A DNA stretch of 64,000 bases from Cyrtodaria siliqua (Eukaryota; Mollusca; Bivalvia; Adapedonta; Hiatellidae): contig JAWPHD010011477.1 of assembly GCA_037043455.1 (NCBI GenBank), positions 19,532 to 83,531 on the forward strand, given 5' to 3'. Positions within the stretch are counted from its first letter, which is position 1. Every line of letters starts with the position of its first letter. Below are positions 10,256-21,858 of the stretch, piece after piece. The position numbers and the translations under genes were made by a program. The notes below the pieces were generated by a model, which saw only the letters and a program-made list of their open reading frames with translations, had not been told where the DNA came from and made no database searches.

Positions 10256-11950
10256 CCTATGTATCGCATTTTCTTCGAAAAGGCAACACAAAAATATGCC
10301 CTATAAAAAGTAATTGTGACATTTTTATTTCTCGACTAATTTTTAAAAATCAGATATTTACCACTAAAAATGTCTGTTTCACCACTATATAAAACATATT
10401 TAAAGGCACTAACGGTAATCAAATTGTGTCTGAAAAGTAAAACAAACCTTTGGCGGAAACTATAGCGCCCCAAACAATAAGATCATTTATTATAATTTTA
10501 TGTGAAGATTTGTTACTTAAAACAAGAGGTCAATGACCTTGAAGCTCTATGGAGAGAGTTTCCCTCGTCTCAGGATCTTACCTGTTTTAAAGTGACGGGT
10601 GTTTCTGGTTTTTACCTCCCACTTTTATTTTTGTCATTTCCATATTAGACTTTTCAATACAATATTGCAAAACTGCAGTAATTATTTATCGAGTACATTA
10701 TTACCAGGATAAAAAATCATCTTATTTGATGCAACTCTTTATCCAAAAAGAGTGGAAGAGATGTTTGACAATTTGACAATTACAAGAAAGTGACGGCGTT
10801 ATGTGTGACATTGTCTATTCATTGTCAATTTCTGAATACAAAATGGGATCCGTTAGCATAATATATATATTGTTACCTAAAAAATGTACGATCAACTGTT
10901 CAGATCAGAATTTTTGTTGGAGCTTTAATAATGCTGATTACGTTGAACAACCCAGTGCGCGATCGGCAGTTATGTTTGAGCTTTGCATACTAACCTCGTT
11001 ACTATCCGCTCCTTCGTCAAAATGTTACTTCCGTGACAATACTGACATGCGAAAACACTATGTGCAAAGCACAGAATAGTTTACAGCACATTTTCATTGT
11101 AGTTTTTGGTAAAAAGTTGGAAATTACAATCACTTTATTGGTCACCAGTACGTATACTTGATATTTTGAAATCTTATTGAGTGCTTGTGACGGACGTTAT
11201 GGTGAAAAATGTGTTGACCGACAAATTGTACTCATCATGCTTTCCTCTTTATTGGCTGTCTACACTTGAATTGATGACGTAGTTCACAAATAGCCTCATT
11301 ATGAATAAATATTAATGTGGTAAACGTACGTGTACTTGACTCGCATGTCTGCCAGACGATCACATACGATCACATACGGAGGTTATGAACTTGACAAACG
11401 ATCGCCATCAGTAACATGTTTTTTTTTTATAAAACTAATCCGCACGAGTAAAACAAATATTTATATAAATAGTGTATGCTTTTTTCATTACTTCGTCGAA
11501 AACTGTAGGCTCGAGAAGTGACGCACCATAGTAATATTCGGTTGAAAACATAGACAATCATTTTGACAGACAGCATAACTACCGTTTCGCATTTTTCTTA
11601 GTATTTTTTTTTCTACTTTATATTGCAAAAATTATCATTACAATCACATGATTAAGTAGGACAACCATTGTAATTGAAAAGTAAAATAAAAACGTTCTCC
11701 CTTTGTGAAAAACAACTATGTTTGTGACTCGTTTGACATAGCACCTCCACCACACCTCGTAAGGAGGCTCTAAAAACTTGACATTTTCGGAACAAAATTG
11801 GAGAAATTTCATACAAGTACCAGAACTATTAATATCAAATTAACTCTGGTATCTCCTTGCCATAAATAATAGGTCAACACATAGCAACTGGATGTTTTAT
11901 TCAATACATCGAAGAAATATTTACAGAAAAAGTGACGGAGGTTATTATTT
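10256..11950. other. Mostly unassigned; includes a family-A head fragment
   Basis: At 10,517-10,556 a family-A head ('acaagaggtcaatgacc', 'cttgaagctcta') appears without core units and includes another perfect AGGTCA-A-TGACCT palindrome. Near 11,240-11,275 a CCAAT-type 'attggct' and 'tgatgacgta' lie close together, but no gene can be tied to them. Short frames look random. Confidence 0.45.
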
Positions 11951-11959
11951 CCATTTATC

Positions 11960-12135
11960 TGATTATGACCCTTTTACCCTTCTTTGTAGACGCCGATATA
12001 CGGCGTCTTCCTAACGGCGTCTTCCCCAAGCAAAAAACGTCGATTTTTCCCCCAAAATAACCATAAAAATTCCCATCTTTCAGAAAAACTCCCCATCCAA
12101 AAAGTTGTTCGTCGTAAAACCATCTATTTATAACC
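11960..12135. repeat. Possible family-N remnant with GACGCCG/CGGCGTC hairpin
   Basis: A perfect 7-bp inverted repeat GACGCCG..CGGCGTC (11,989-12,007, 5-base loop) is followed by 'cgtcgatttttcccccaaaa' and C-rich/T-rich runs. These resemble the interior of the element at 35,661-35,978. Similarity is by eye and partial. Confidence 0.35.
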
Positions 12136-12479
12136 AGCATTTGTACTTAGTGTGTGCTATTTTTAGCCATGTTTTATATTTACGCTGCGGGGTTCACATT
12201 TGAAGTAACAGAGCAATAGAAACAGAAGTTTATGAACTGCCTCAGTTTTTATGCGTTTTTCATCTTAAGATAGTCGGCAAATTCCGTCATTCTTCTTTTT
12301 AAGCATAACTGGTCTTAGACTGGTAATGCTAATTTGTATGTCTACACACTCATTCACTCAATCACCCAACACTTCTATAAAAGAAAAGATCTGTTAGTAG
12401 TACCCCAATCTAATACCGGTAACCAGAGTTTTCCAGATTTTTGCAAGGAAAACCTCTGATGAAGTTTTGCCCGGCGCAT

Positions 12480-12569
12480 TCAATCCTTCATCAAGTTCAT
12501 GACTTTGGAACTTGATGCGTTGAAGTTGAACGGTGGCGACGGTGTTTATGATAGTAAAACCTCAAAATG
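12480..12569 (+). other. Candidate 5' exon ending in ATG|GTAAGT
   Basis: The sequence 'cctcaaaATG' (ATG at 12,567-12,569) runs straight into GTAAGTG, a near-ideal splice donor, after about 90 bases of more GC-rich DNA. Exons that end with the start codon are common in ribosomal-protein and similar genes. No matching downstream exon could be found by eye, so this is only a candidate. Confidence 0.22.
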
Positions 12570-12775
12570 GTAAGTGTTGTATTTTATAACATGTATACAT
12601 TTAGAATAATCCGTTGTAAAAATTGCCTTCAGGAAACGTCCTTCAAAAAGTGAGGATGTTTTTTTTTTTAACTATCGATGCGTAATGACACAATTAGTTA
12701 AGACTCTTTTCACATATAAAAAATTACATCAAAGCTTGACAGGAATGAAATGTTTCATGACCATGTACCCTGCCC

Positions 12776-12873
12776 CACAGATACCGGTTTAAAAAAAAGA
12801 AAAGAAAAAAGTCTTATATTCTATTATGAATATAAGACTTCTTTTTTTCTTTTTTTTTAAACCGGTATCTGTG
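12776..12873. mobile_element. 98-bp palindromic element with 8-bp target duplication
   Basis: Two 46-bp arms ('cacagataccggttt' ... 'aaaccggtatctgtg', outer 15 bases exact) flank the 6-base loop TATTAT (12,822-12,827). Arm identity is about 42/46, with all mismatches in the A/G-rich part. CCCTGCCC occurs directly on both sides (12,768-12,775 and 12,874-12,881), an exact 8-bp duplication as made by hAT-type transposases. The whole element is essentially one hairpin with no interior, so it must have been mobilised in trans. Confidence 0.85.
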
Positions 12874-12881
12874 CCCTGCCC

Positions 12882-13165
12882 TCTCTCTCAACCAACTTTC
12901 ATTCAGTCTGTTGTCAGAGCTCAACATGTAGAATCTCCGATTATCTAGGACAAGTGAGTCAGATTGTAGCAAGTCACATGTAAATGTAAAGGGAATTTTA
13001 ATTCAGTTAACAGTGAGTTCTAAAAATCACATATTGGCAGTACTCCACCTAGGCTCGCGTTAACCATTCGCCAAATTACCATATAGGCAAAACGAAACCC
13101 GAACTGTCGAATGAAAATCTTTAGAAATACGTAGCAAATGCACCAGACTTCGGCGGTCTGGCGAA
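12882..13165. other. Unassigned interval
   Basis: No repeat or gene recognised. Confidence 0.4.
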
Positions 13166-13325
13166 TCCATATATAACAGGTGGTGAAAAATTGTCTCAAC
13201 CGGGACTCGAACCCAGGGTCTCTGGTTTACCGTACCAGCGCTCTAACCACTGAGCTATCGAGGACATACGGTTAGGAATCGATATTTCACCATTATGGCA
13301 TATACCTGTACCCGGTTATATACAC
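13166..13325 (-). mobile_element. tRNA-derived SINE, family J, copy 1
   Basis: On the minus strand 13,264-13,195 reads as a tRNA: A box TAGCTCAGTGGTTAG, anticodon stem CTGGT/ACCAG with loop ACGGTAA (GGT, Thr-like, with C at the usual U33), and B box GGGTTCGAGTCCC, both pol III boxes intact. The acceptor ends pair poorly here. The body 'aggtggtgaaaaa' and 'tatacctgtacccggttat' is shared with copy 2 some 275 bp downstream. Confidence 0.8.
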
Positions 13326-13439
13326 CCCCACCAGATTGAAATTCGTCCCTAATGGAGATAACTCCAGGCCGGCTGTCGGACTTATTTTCATACTATTTCA
13401 TGCTGACAGTCACGGTCCTGCATCCCGGACGAGCCCCCA

Positions 13440-13587
13440 AATATAACAGGTGGTGAAAAAAATCATTCCTCAACCGGGACTCGTACCCAGGGTCTGGTTT
13501 ACCGTACCAGGGCTCTAACCACTGAGCTATCGAGGAGATACGGTTAGGAATCAATATTTCACCATATACCTGTACTCGGTTACCCAT
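13440..13587 (-). mobile_element. tRNA-derived SINE, family J, copy 2
   Basis: Second copy in the same orientation. The tRNA-like part (13,539-13,469) keeps a pairing acceptor stem, TCCTCGA against TTGAGGA (six Watson-Crick pairs or better plus one wobble), the same GGT anticodon loop, but a 3-base variable loop and a B box changed to GGGTACGAGTCCC. It is therefore a SINE head, not a working tRNA gene. Confidence 0.8.
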
Positions 13588-14146
13588 AGTTTCGACTGAT
13601 TTTGTCTAAAGAATCTTGGAAAATCCCGAATTCTAATAAACGACGTCTTTGACAGTTAATAAGCCAATATCCCGCTTGGTGTTGTTAAAGAATTAGCGAC
13701 AATCAATTTGGACAGATAAATAATTATCGCAGTATTTATTGAAAACCGTTGTCAAATTATATGCGATAGATGCCGCCCACTGTTCCGCCTCTCGCTGTCA
13801 ATCAACTAGTTTGTGTCCCCACCTCACTCACACAATATTATCCAATATCAAATAATGTGGCGCCCTCTTATGGCCATAATAGCTGATCAAAACAGCAAGT
13901 GCACGAAGTGTGACACTGTTTGTTTAAAGCATACTCTTATAACTTACTTTTGATGTGTACGCAAACGCGAGGTTTTAGCGCTTTCAATTAAAGATACAAA
14001 ATATCTCGGCAAAAGTCTGGCTAAAGAAATTCTAATCTGGCTAAAGAAATTTTTAGGGCTAAAAGCTTTAAAATTCCTAGCGCTAGCCTAGTCCAGATAA
14101 GACGCGTATCTCCGTAATTACGAATATATTTTCATCAAAAACTCTC
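13588..14146. other. Unassigned interval
   Basis: A 22-base tandem 'taatctggctaaagaaattt' pair lies near 14,020-14,055. Nothing else is recognised. Confidence 0.4.
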
Positions 14147-14280
14147 TTATGGATGGCGGGTGGTGTATAGTTCTACCCCAAAAAATGTGGGTGATCTGCC
14201 TTCACCACAAAAAAATCAACCGTCATATATAACCTGACACCTGTGTTGAAAATGACGTAAAACATCATACAAACAAACAA
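14147..14280 (+). mobile_element. SINE family G, 3' fragment
   Basis: Matches the body of the SINE at 31.1 kb: 'gtgggtgatctgcctt', 'accacaaaaaaatc', 'accgtcata' and 'gacgtaaaacatcataca'. The tRNA-like head is absent. Confidence 0.7.
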
Positions 14281-14292
14281 ATCATCAAAAAC

Positions 14293-14736
14293 TTGTGATG
14301 TGCAATCGGTTGAAATTTACAATCGATCATTGGTTACAATTGGTTGGATGTAACCGATCAATCATTGGTTATAATCGGCTAGTCAGCATAAAGTTTAACG
14401 TTAAGGTCAATCTGTATTTCAGGCCTTGAACTTAAAACAAGTTTTTGAATGTATTCATTCCTGTCTAGTTTATAATACCATTGTAATTTTATTTAAATAA
14501 GTGAAGTAATTCTAATTCAAACATAAATGTTTATTTGTGTACACGCTCATTTTAACATGTTTATTTCCCAACTGTTGTTTCCTGCATAGGTTTATTTCAA
14601 TTTTTAAAATTAATCAAAGTGAAATTTTACATTTAGCCGTTGGTCGTTTATATACTTTCATAATCGATCATCATAATCAAATGCCTAAGTATTAAAACTG
14701 ATGATCGGTTACAATCGATTAATCGGTACATCACTA
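14293..14736 (+). mobile_element. 444-bp hAT-type MITE, family K, copy 1
   Basis: Flanked by exact 8-bp copies of TCAAAAAC (14,285-14,292 and 14,737-14,744). The termini TTGTGATGTGCAATCGG.. and ..CCGGTACATCACTA-type are inverted and of the TAGTGATGTRCC style seen in hAT elements. Subterminal 'aatcgat' and 'aaccgat' motifs repeat several times. No coding frame. A reversed copy lies near 41.2-41.5 kb. Confidence 0.85.
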
Positions 14737-14778
14737 TCAAAAACATTAAAAATAAAATAAACGAGTACAAGAGCGCAT

Positions 14779-17016
14779 TAAACAAGAGGTCAATGACCTT
14801 GAAGCTCTACTGATTGATTTTGGTTTCAGGAAGTAGTCGCTACAAAATAGTTTTTGAAAATCTATTTTTAGCCGTGGCGGCCATCTTGAATTTCCGGCCG
14901 ACCTAAAATTTTGCTAGGATCAATTAGACATCAAGAGCAACATTCCTGTGAAGTTTCATGAAAATCCGTCTGGTAGTTTCGGAGGAGTAGTCGCTACAAG
15001 TTTTCATTGTATAACTCTATGTAAACAAAGATGGCCACTGGCAGCCATGTTTAACGTCGAATCAAAATAATGTTCGACTCGAATAACCATCATGTCATGC
15101 TGATCATTTTAGGAAAAGTCCCATATCAATATCACTTACAGTTTTCAAGAAGTAGTCGCTACAATTTTTTTTTTTTTTAAATCCATTTTTAGCTGTGGCG
15201 GCCATCTTGAATTTTTGGCCAATCTGAAATTTTGCTCAGATCAATTAGACATCAAGAGCAACATTCCTGTGAAGTTTCATGAAAATCCATCGAGTAGTTT
15301 CAGAGGAGTAGTCGCTACAAGTTTTCATTATATAACTCTATGTAAAACAAAGATGGCCACTGACAGCCATGTTTAACATTGAATCATAACAATTTTTGAC
15401 AAGAACCAACATCATGTCATGCTGATCATTTTAGAAAAAGTCCCATATCAATATCACTTATAATTTTTAAGAAGTAGTCGCTACAAACTTGTATTTTGAA
15501 AATCTATTTTTAGCCATGGCGGCCATCTTGAATTTCTGGCCGACCTGAAATTTTGCTAGGATCAATTAAACATCAAGAGCAACATTCGTGTGAAGTTTCA
15601 TAAAATCCGTCAAGTAGTTTCAGAGGAGTAGTCGCTACAAGTTTTCATTATATAACTCTATGTAAACAAAGATGGCCACTGGCAGCCATGTTTAAATCGA
15701 ATCAAAACAATGATCGACTCGGATAACCATCATGTCATGCTGATTATTTTAGAAAAAGTCCCATATCAATATCTCTTATAGTTTTCAAGAAGTAGTCGCT
15801 ACAAACTTATTTTTTAAAAACCTATTTTTAGCCGTGGCGGTTATCTTGAATTTCCAGCCGACCTGAAATTTGGCTAGGATCAATTGGACATCAAGAGCAA
15901 CATTCCTGTGAAGTTTCATGAAAATCCGTCAAGTAGTTTCAGAACAGTAGTCGCTACAAGGTTTCATTATATAACTCTATGTAAACAAAGATGGCCGCTG
16001 GCAGCCATGTTTAACGTCGACTCAAAACGATTTTTGACAAGGACCAACATCATGTCATGCTGATCATTTTAGAAAAAGTCCCATATCAATATCTCTTATA
16101 GTTTTCAAGAAGTAGTCGCTACAATCTTATTTATTTTAAATCTATTTTTAGCTGTGGTGGCCATCATGAATTTCCGGCGACCCTGACATTTTTTAGGATC
16201 AACTAGACATCAAGAGCAACATTCCTGTGAAGTTTCATGAACATCCGTCAAGTAGTCTCAGAGGAGTAGTCGCTACAAGTTTTTACTATATAACTCTATG
16301 TAACCAAAGATGGCCACTGGCAGCAATGTTTAACGTCGAATAAAAATAATGTTCGACTCGAATCAACATCATGTCATGCTGATCATTTTAGAAAAAGTCC
16401 CATATCAATATCACTTATAGTTTTCAAGAAGTAGTCGCTACAAACGTATTTTTCAAAAATCTATTTTTAGCCGTGGCGGTTATCTTGAATTTCCAGCCGA
16501 CCTGAAATTTTGCTAGGATCAATTAGACATCAAAAGCAACATTCCTGTAAAGTTTCATGAAAATCCGCCAAGTAGTTTCAGAGGAGTAGTCGCTACAAGT
16601 TTTTACTATATAACTCTTTGTAAACAAAGATGGCCGCTGGCAGCCATGTTTAACGTCGAATCAAAACGATATTTGACAAGGACCAACATCATGTCATGCT
16701 GATCATTTTAGAAAAAGTCCCATATCAATATCTCTTATAGTTTTCAAGAAGTAGTCGCTACAAACTTGTATTTTAAAACTCTTTTTTTAGCTTTGGCGGC
16801 CACCTTAGATTTCACATCAACATGAATTTTTGCTAGGATCAACTAGACTTTATGGGCAACATTTCTGTAAAGTTTCATGAATATCCATTCAGTAGTTTCA
16901 GAGGAGTAGTCGCTACAAATAAAAGTTTACGGACAGACGGACGGACGGACAGACGGACAGACGGACGGACAGACGGACGACGGACGCAGCACCACGGCAT
17001 AAGCTCTGCTGATGAT
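14779..17016 (+). mobile_element. Family-A pearl-like element with seven 320-bp units
   Basis: The head 'aacaagaggtcaatgacc', with a perfect AGGTCA-A-TGACCT, begins at 14,781. Seven core units follow with a steady 318-321 bp period, marked by the GGCCATCTTG block at 14,881, 15,202, 15,523, 15,841, 16,161, 16,480 and 16,800. The last unit is the divergent 'caccttagatttcacatcaa' type that also ends the other family-A arrays. A GGAC/AGAC microsatellite covers 16,930-16,985, and the tail stops at 'aagctctgctgat'. Units carry the YY1-like GCGGCCATCTTG and an 'aaagatggccactgg' block. Confidence 0.85.
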
Positions 17017-17602
17017 CGTCTCTAAGTATCGAGAACCAAATACCTGCATACACACTTGACACTTCAGTAGAAAAATCGAATGCATCTAATCATACTCAAT
17101 ACTTACTGATGTTAGGTATTGAATGACAAACAAGTACCTCCAGCAATTACTAGTCGATGCTTGCAAGGAAAAAAAAGATGTCGGCTGTTTGACACAAATC
17201 AATGCCATTTAAAAAAGACAGACAGCTTTAAATTAATGAGTATATATAAGCAGACGAGGAAATATGTTATGTTTTTTGGTAACATCTAAGAGTAAACATT
17301 TTACATTAATGTTGTTTTCAAAACTTGGTCTAAGAATACGTATTAGTAAATGTAAATTCGCAAAACTTTTTTTTCATGCGTGATGAAAGCTTATCTGGAG
17401 CACTGCAGTATTGTTACAATATAGCCCCCAGACCCGTATTGCAATTTGTAAATCGTGCATTACGGTTTCAACTTTGTTCAAAATAAATGATGTCATTAAT
17501 TTGTAGCTCTAGTTTAAAGTAGCTATCCCGTCAACATCAGTCAAATCTTACATTACAATATGTACGCCATTTCTAAAGCTACTGATGGCGATTTATATAA
17601 TA

Positions 17603-17635
<33 letters not shown>

Positions 17636-18388
17636 ACTTACAATTTTGAGAATTCAAACTATGTAAACTTTAACTAAAAACCCAAAACTGGACCGTCAAA
17701 CTAAGTTTTATGCATATTCAATCACGGTTATTTTAAGAACCCATGAAAATCATATACTTTTATTTGGCACATATATATTGACTAATGGTTGTTATATATG
17801 ACCTAAACAGCTGGATATAGTTTTGATGAACGGTTTTGTTGTGTAACTTTGCCATTACAGTGTTTTTCCTATACTTAGGGGAGATAACCCATACCGTTAC
17901 AATTGGGAATTTTAAAAATGTTTTATTCTCAGTACTTGTCACACTAACCCTTTTTTTGTCTCAAAATTGGGGAAAATATATGTTTTGGCATTGGGAATAT
18001 AGCCCAATCATGAATGGCTATAAAAACAGCCCAAAAAAATGCATTATTTGGTGGGGTTTTTACTTATTAAAGTGGTTTTGTTGAACTGTGCCTTTAAAAC
18101 TTTAAAACTTGATGACTTACAGGTGTTTTTTTTTTATAGTCAATAACTGACACTTTATTATGAAAAGTGCAATTTAGAACTGAATTTACTGTTCTATATT
18201 TTTAATATTAATGATTAAACAAATGCAAATTATGTAGAAGAAATTATGGGGATTATACTGAAAGTTTTTAAATCAAGATTGCCATGTGTCCCTTTAAACT
18301 AAAGTGACATACAAATGTGGTTTAGCTTGACTTCTTGAAAAAAAGCAAATGTGTGTATAACAAGTTTAACGGTCACTTTCTTAGGAAA
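17017..18388. other. Unassigned AT-rich interval with (AT)n
   Basis: An (AT)n run lies at about 17,609-17,635. At 18,271-18,298 is a solitary reverse copy of the 'aatcaagattgccatgtgtc' core that is tandemly amplified at 45 and 55 kb. Small frames look random. Confidence 0.5.
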
Positions 18389-18590
18389 CCATCACGGTGG
18401 CATAGTGGTAGAATGTCCGCCTCGCATGCATGAGGTTGTGGGTTCAATCCTCGCCCAAATCATACTTCATATATATATGGTACTGGTGGTTCCCTTACTT
18501 GAGAGTCTTGACGTTCAGCATTATAAGAGTAATGCTAAGGACAAGTCTTCCCAGCATGATGTAATTATAACACACTGGTGATATGACTGA
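18389..18590 (+). mobile_element. tRNA-derived SINE or tRNA pseudogene (Gly/Ala-like)
   Basis: The A-box-like 'tggcatagtggtagaatg' and B-box-like 'gggttcaatcc' are spaced as in a tRNA, with an anticodon arm 'cctcgcatgcatgagg'. The acceptor stem does not close. A body of about 120 bp follows. Family not seen elsewhere in the window. Confidence 0.55.
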
Positions 18591-18905
18591 AAGATTGTTA
18601 ACAAAATACACTGGTACATTTATTTTTTTACCACAAAAGAAAGGTTGTGCTTTTCGAGCATTTTAGAAATATGGTATTCAGAGCTCTTAGGATAAGCTGC
18701 GTATCTGCGTAATGTACAGATATATATGAGCCAAAAAAACACAGATGTTTTTGTTCTGCGCGTATTAAAAAAGTAAACAAATGTGAGAAAAACACAAAAT
18801 ATTTATTTCAGTGCGTAGCAAAACATAAATACATAGCGTTTAAACTTTTGTCAATCGCCATATTCAGAATTCATGGTTCTATTGTCAAACTGTTCCGTAC
18901 TTGTC

Positions 18906-19384
18906 TAGTCTTTGAATTAAAATTTTCATGTAGAGGGCTGGCGTGGCGCAGTCGGTAGCGCAGCGGATTTGTAACCGGAGGCCCCGGGTTCAATCCTCGA
19001 GTACCGTCGGTGTGTTCTTGGGCAAGACACTTTACCTTAGTCTCGTCCGTCGGATGGGGACGTAAACCGGACAGTCCTGTGTATCGGTCTATCCTCCGAG
19101 CACGTTAAAGAACCATAGGAATCTATTCGATAATAAGAGTAGGGCAGGTTCCCGGTTTCCTATGTATCCTTCCCCTCTCTCTGAGGCGGCTCTAAATAAC
19201 CTATACTGTGTTGATGAGCAAACAACATTCAATTCAATTGATGTCACTAGCCCGAATTCTTATATACTCCATGAAAACCCGTACATTTGCCTTAAGCCAG
19301 ACTATATAAATTCAAAAAAACCACTAGCCCGAATGATAGTTTACTAGCCCCGGGCTTGGGGCTAATGGGTTAATTCGATGACTG
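18906..19384 (+). mobile_element. Family-W MITE, copy 1, with nested SINE
   Basis: Flanked by the 6-bp duplication CTTGTC (18,900-18,905 and 19,385-19,390). The left end TAGTCTTTGAATT and right end AATTCGATGACTG are inverted. The interior has 'tcactagcccgaattct', 'tagtttactagccccggg' and similar blocks shared with copies at 21.86 and 30.44 kb. A full SINE (18,935-19,240) sits in its left part, so the MITE is older. Confidence 0.8.
18935..19240 (+). mobile_element. tRNA-derived SINE, family S1, full-length copy
   Basis: Head: 'gggctggcgtggcgcagtcg', A box, anticodon region TTTGTAA (TGT, Thr-like) and B box 'gggttcaatcc' (18,935-19,010). The body holds the 'cttgggcaagacacttta' block common to several animal SINEs, then 'ggatggggacgtaaaccgga', 'ctatcctcc', 'gggcaggttcccgg' and a 3' end 'aacattcaattcaattg'. 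Fragments occur at 361-495, 27,151-27,249 and 30,772-30,895. Not a working tRNA: the anticodon stem is mispaired. Confidence 0.8.
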
Positions 19385-19390
19385 CTTGTC

Positions 19391-21564
19391 ACTGGTGTGT
19401 AGAATATGTTTATTTACTATTTGAACATATTCAGAAAAAATCTATGCTTGACAAAATTGTCAAGCAAGCATTTTAAATTATAGAAAGGTTTGAGGTTTAT
19501 GTTTACCTCAGTTTAACCGTGTTGAAATAATGTATAATTAATAGGTACTGCAATCTTGTCCATGTATTTATATCCGTTCGGTTAATACGAAAACATATCG
19601 TCAGGTAAAAGCGTAACGCCGTTCTCGGATGGTAAATGTATCAATATCGATCACAGCGTAAATGAAATTACGAGTTATCTTTCCATGAATAAAGACGGAT
19701 TTTTTTGAGTCAATTGTTTGTTGTGTGTAAAGTAAAAACGAAAACACAAACATACGCAAACCCAAAATTTGACAATTTAGTTGAAACCATAAACTTCAGA
19801 ATAATTCTGAGTAACAGTTCTAAAGCAAAAAAGCAAATGTAAACAAATGAAGGGTAAGAACATATTGATCAGAAAAAAATGATTGGGAGTAAAAAATGAT
19901 TATAATAATTATATATATAATAAATGGTAATAAAAAAAAAATTAAAATTCTGATCTTAGAGCTCTCTGGTATTTATATTTGGGTCTTTATGTATGCTACC
20001 TAAAAGTGTGTAAATAAAAACTGTCTGTTCTATTTGTTGCTTAAAACTAGTCGTTCATAATGTACACAGAGCCTGTGTCTTACATGTCAGAACTGATTAT
20101 GTAATCAAATCTTGCCTGGAGGGGGTGTGGTGCAATAAAACCCTTGTCACTTGAATGCTTGCTTATCTCTGGTATAGATTATGTTATGTATTCACATCCC
20201 ATCACAGGGTGATTGATGGTCATAAATCAAGTAATTTTTCAAGAATGTCATTTGCACACCCCATTAGTTGAAATCTGAATAACAGTTAATTTAAAAAAAA
20301 AATTATAACACAATATCAACAAATTTAAAAATGTTACAGACAATAATAAAAATGTAAAAAAGAAAAAAGAAAGTTGAATTCACTATATCCTAGATTTTGT
20401 CATGAAATCGGGTTTAAAATGATTTTAGTAAACCATGGTGTATATTATAAGGTTATATTTATATGGCTTCATGTTACTGTGCAGAATGGATTTTATGGTA
20501 AATAAAATCATGACCTAATTTAATTACGCTTTGATACTCTCCACTATAGGATCTGACCACTCCCTTGTACACGTAGGTCACGTCAGATTGACCTTTCATC
20601 TATTAAATCAATATTCATGATAAGATCAACTAAATTCAACCAATGAAATCGTGTGTTTCATATGCACCTCAGATGACGTTGGAGTGAACTGAACAAACGA
20701 AAATCCACTGTCATACATGTAGATCTACATGTATATCCGAATAAAGATAACGTCTGCATGTGTTGCTGTGGATAATCCCCATTGCGCGATGAATTCAAAG
20801 AAATGCACTAAATGGCACTTTTTATATCAAGATACAAAGAAAATCATGGGCGCTGCCATGTGTGACCTCTCCAATGGAGAGTTCTTAGATCCTTGTAATG
20901 TAGAGTATCGTAGCACGATAAAGAGTCTGATTTAATGAGATTGTGGTAAATAAGGAGTCAGTGTGAGGCTCATTCATTACATTTTGACCAATGGCAAATA
21001 CCATGACTTGTCAGTTTCACGTTTTATTCTCATTCAATGTTAGAAAATGCTTTTATATTCATTTCAGTAATTTTGTCATTGCCAAGTGCATGTTTCCAAA
21101 TATTTGAGCCAAAGCACAAGCAGAAACTACAATCATCATTTAATATAATTCGCTGTAATTTAACTGGGATTTTTCATGTATTTTATAAACTTGGGTTTAC
21201 AAAAAACTTTGTTTTTGGCCATTTTTTTATTATCAGATCCAATGATGACCACGTAATCTTTATTATACTACTGTATATTAAATTATAAGGAGATATACAA
21301 CTTGAATAAAATCACAAGAAGTATTTTTTATTATTTTTATAAGCAAATTGAAATTGTTTAAATTTAATTTAATTGGAGTTTTATGGCGATCAATGAAAAT
21401 GCAGCAGTAGATTAAAATGGGTAAATGGGTATTAAATTGTATTGCTAAGTAATTCATTTAAAATAATAAGTGCATGTTGAAGGATATTAATTATGAATTG
21501 CAAAAACTGACTTTCTCAAAATTTCTGGTGTATATTGTTAAATTAAAGACACAAGGTAGAAAAC
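19391..21564. other. Unassigned AT-rich interval
   Basis: Around 20,620-20,690 a CCAAT motif ('accaatgaaat') and 'atgacgttgg' precede a 48-codon frame from an ATG at 20,790. With no splice or homology evidence it is not called a gene. The rest is AT-rich without recognised repeats. Confidence 0.45.
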
Positions 21565-21645
21565 AAAAGTCACACATTTTAATAATAATTTCATAGGCAC
21601 GGTAAAACGGTTGGACATAACCCGGTATTAAAATGTGTGACTTTT
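21565..21645. repeat. Perfect 20-bp inverted repeat (hairpin)
   Basis: 'aaaagtcacacattttaata' (21,565-21,584) and its exact complement (21,626-21,645) enclose 41 bases. It could be a small fold-back element; no target duplication was identified. Confidence 0.8.
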
Positions 21646-21858
21646 TTTTGCCCATGTGATTTTGAGACTTTAAGATTTCAATATTTTTTTTTTTTAATGT
21701 TCCCATTTAAAATTGATGCTAGGCTGTAAACTGTAACTCCTAATATAAAGCACTGATGAGTTCATTTTCTTTAGGAAGTATGGGATTCATTGGAAGCATT
21801 TAAACGGGGTATACGGTTAATCGTCAACATTTTAGAGCTGCAGCTACATGTACATGTC

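Noticed and set aside
13195..13264. Functional tRNA-Thr gene
   Set aside because: Acceptor stem mispairs, C at position 33, and a SINE body is attached; two copies in tandem.
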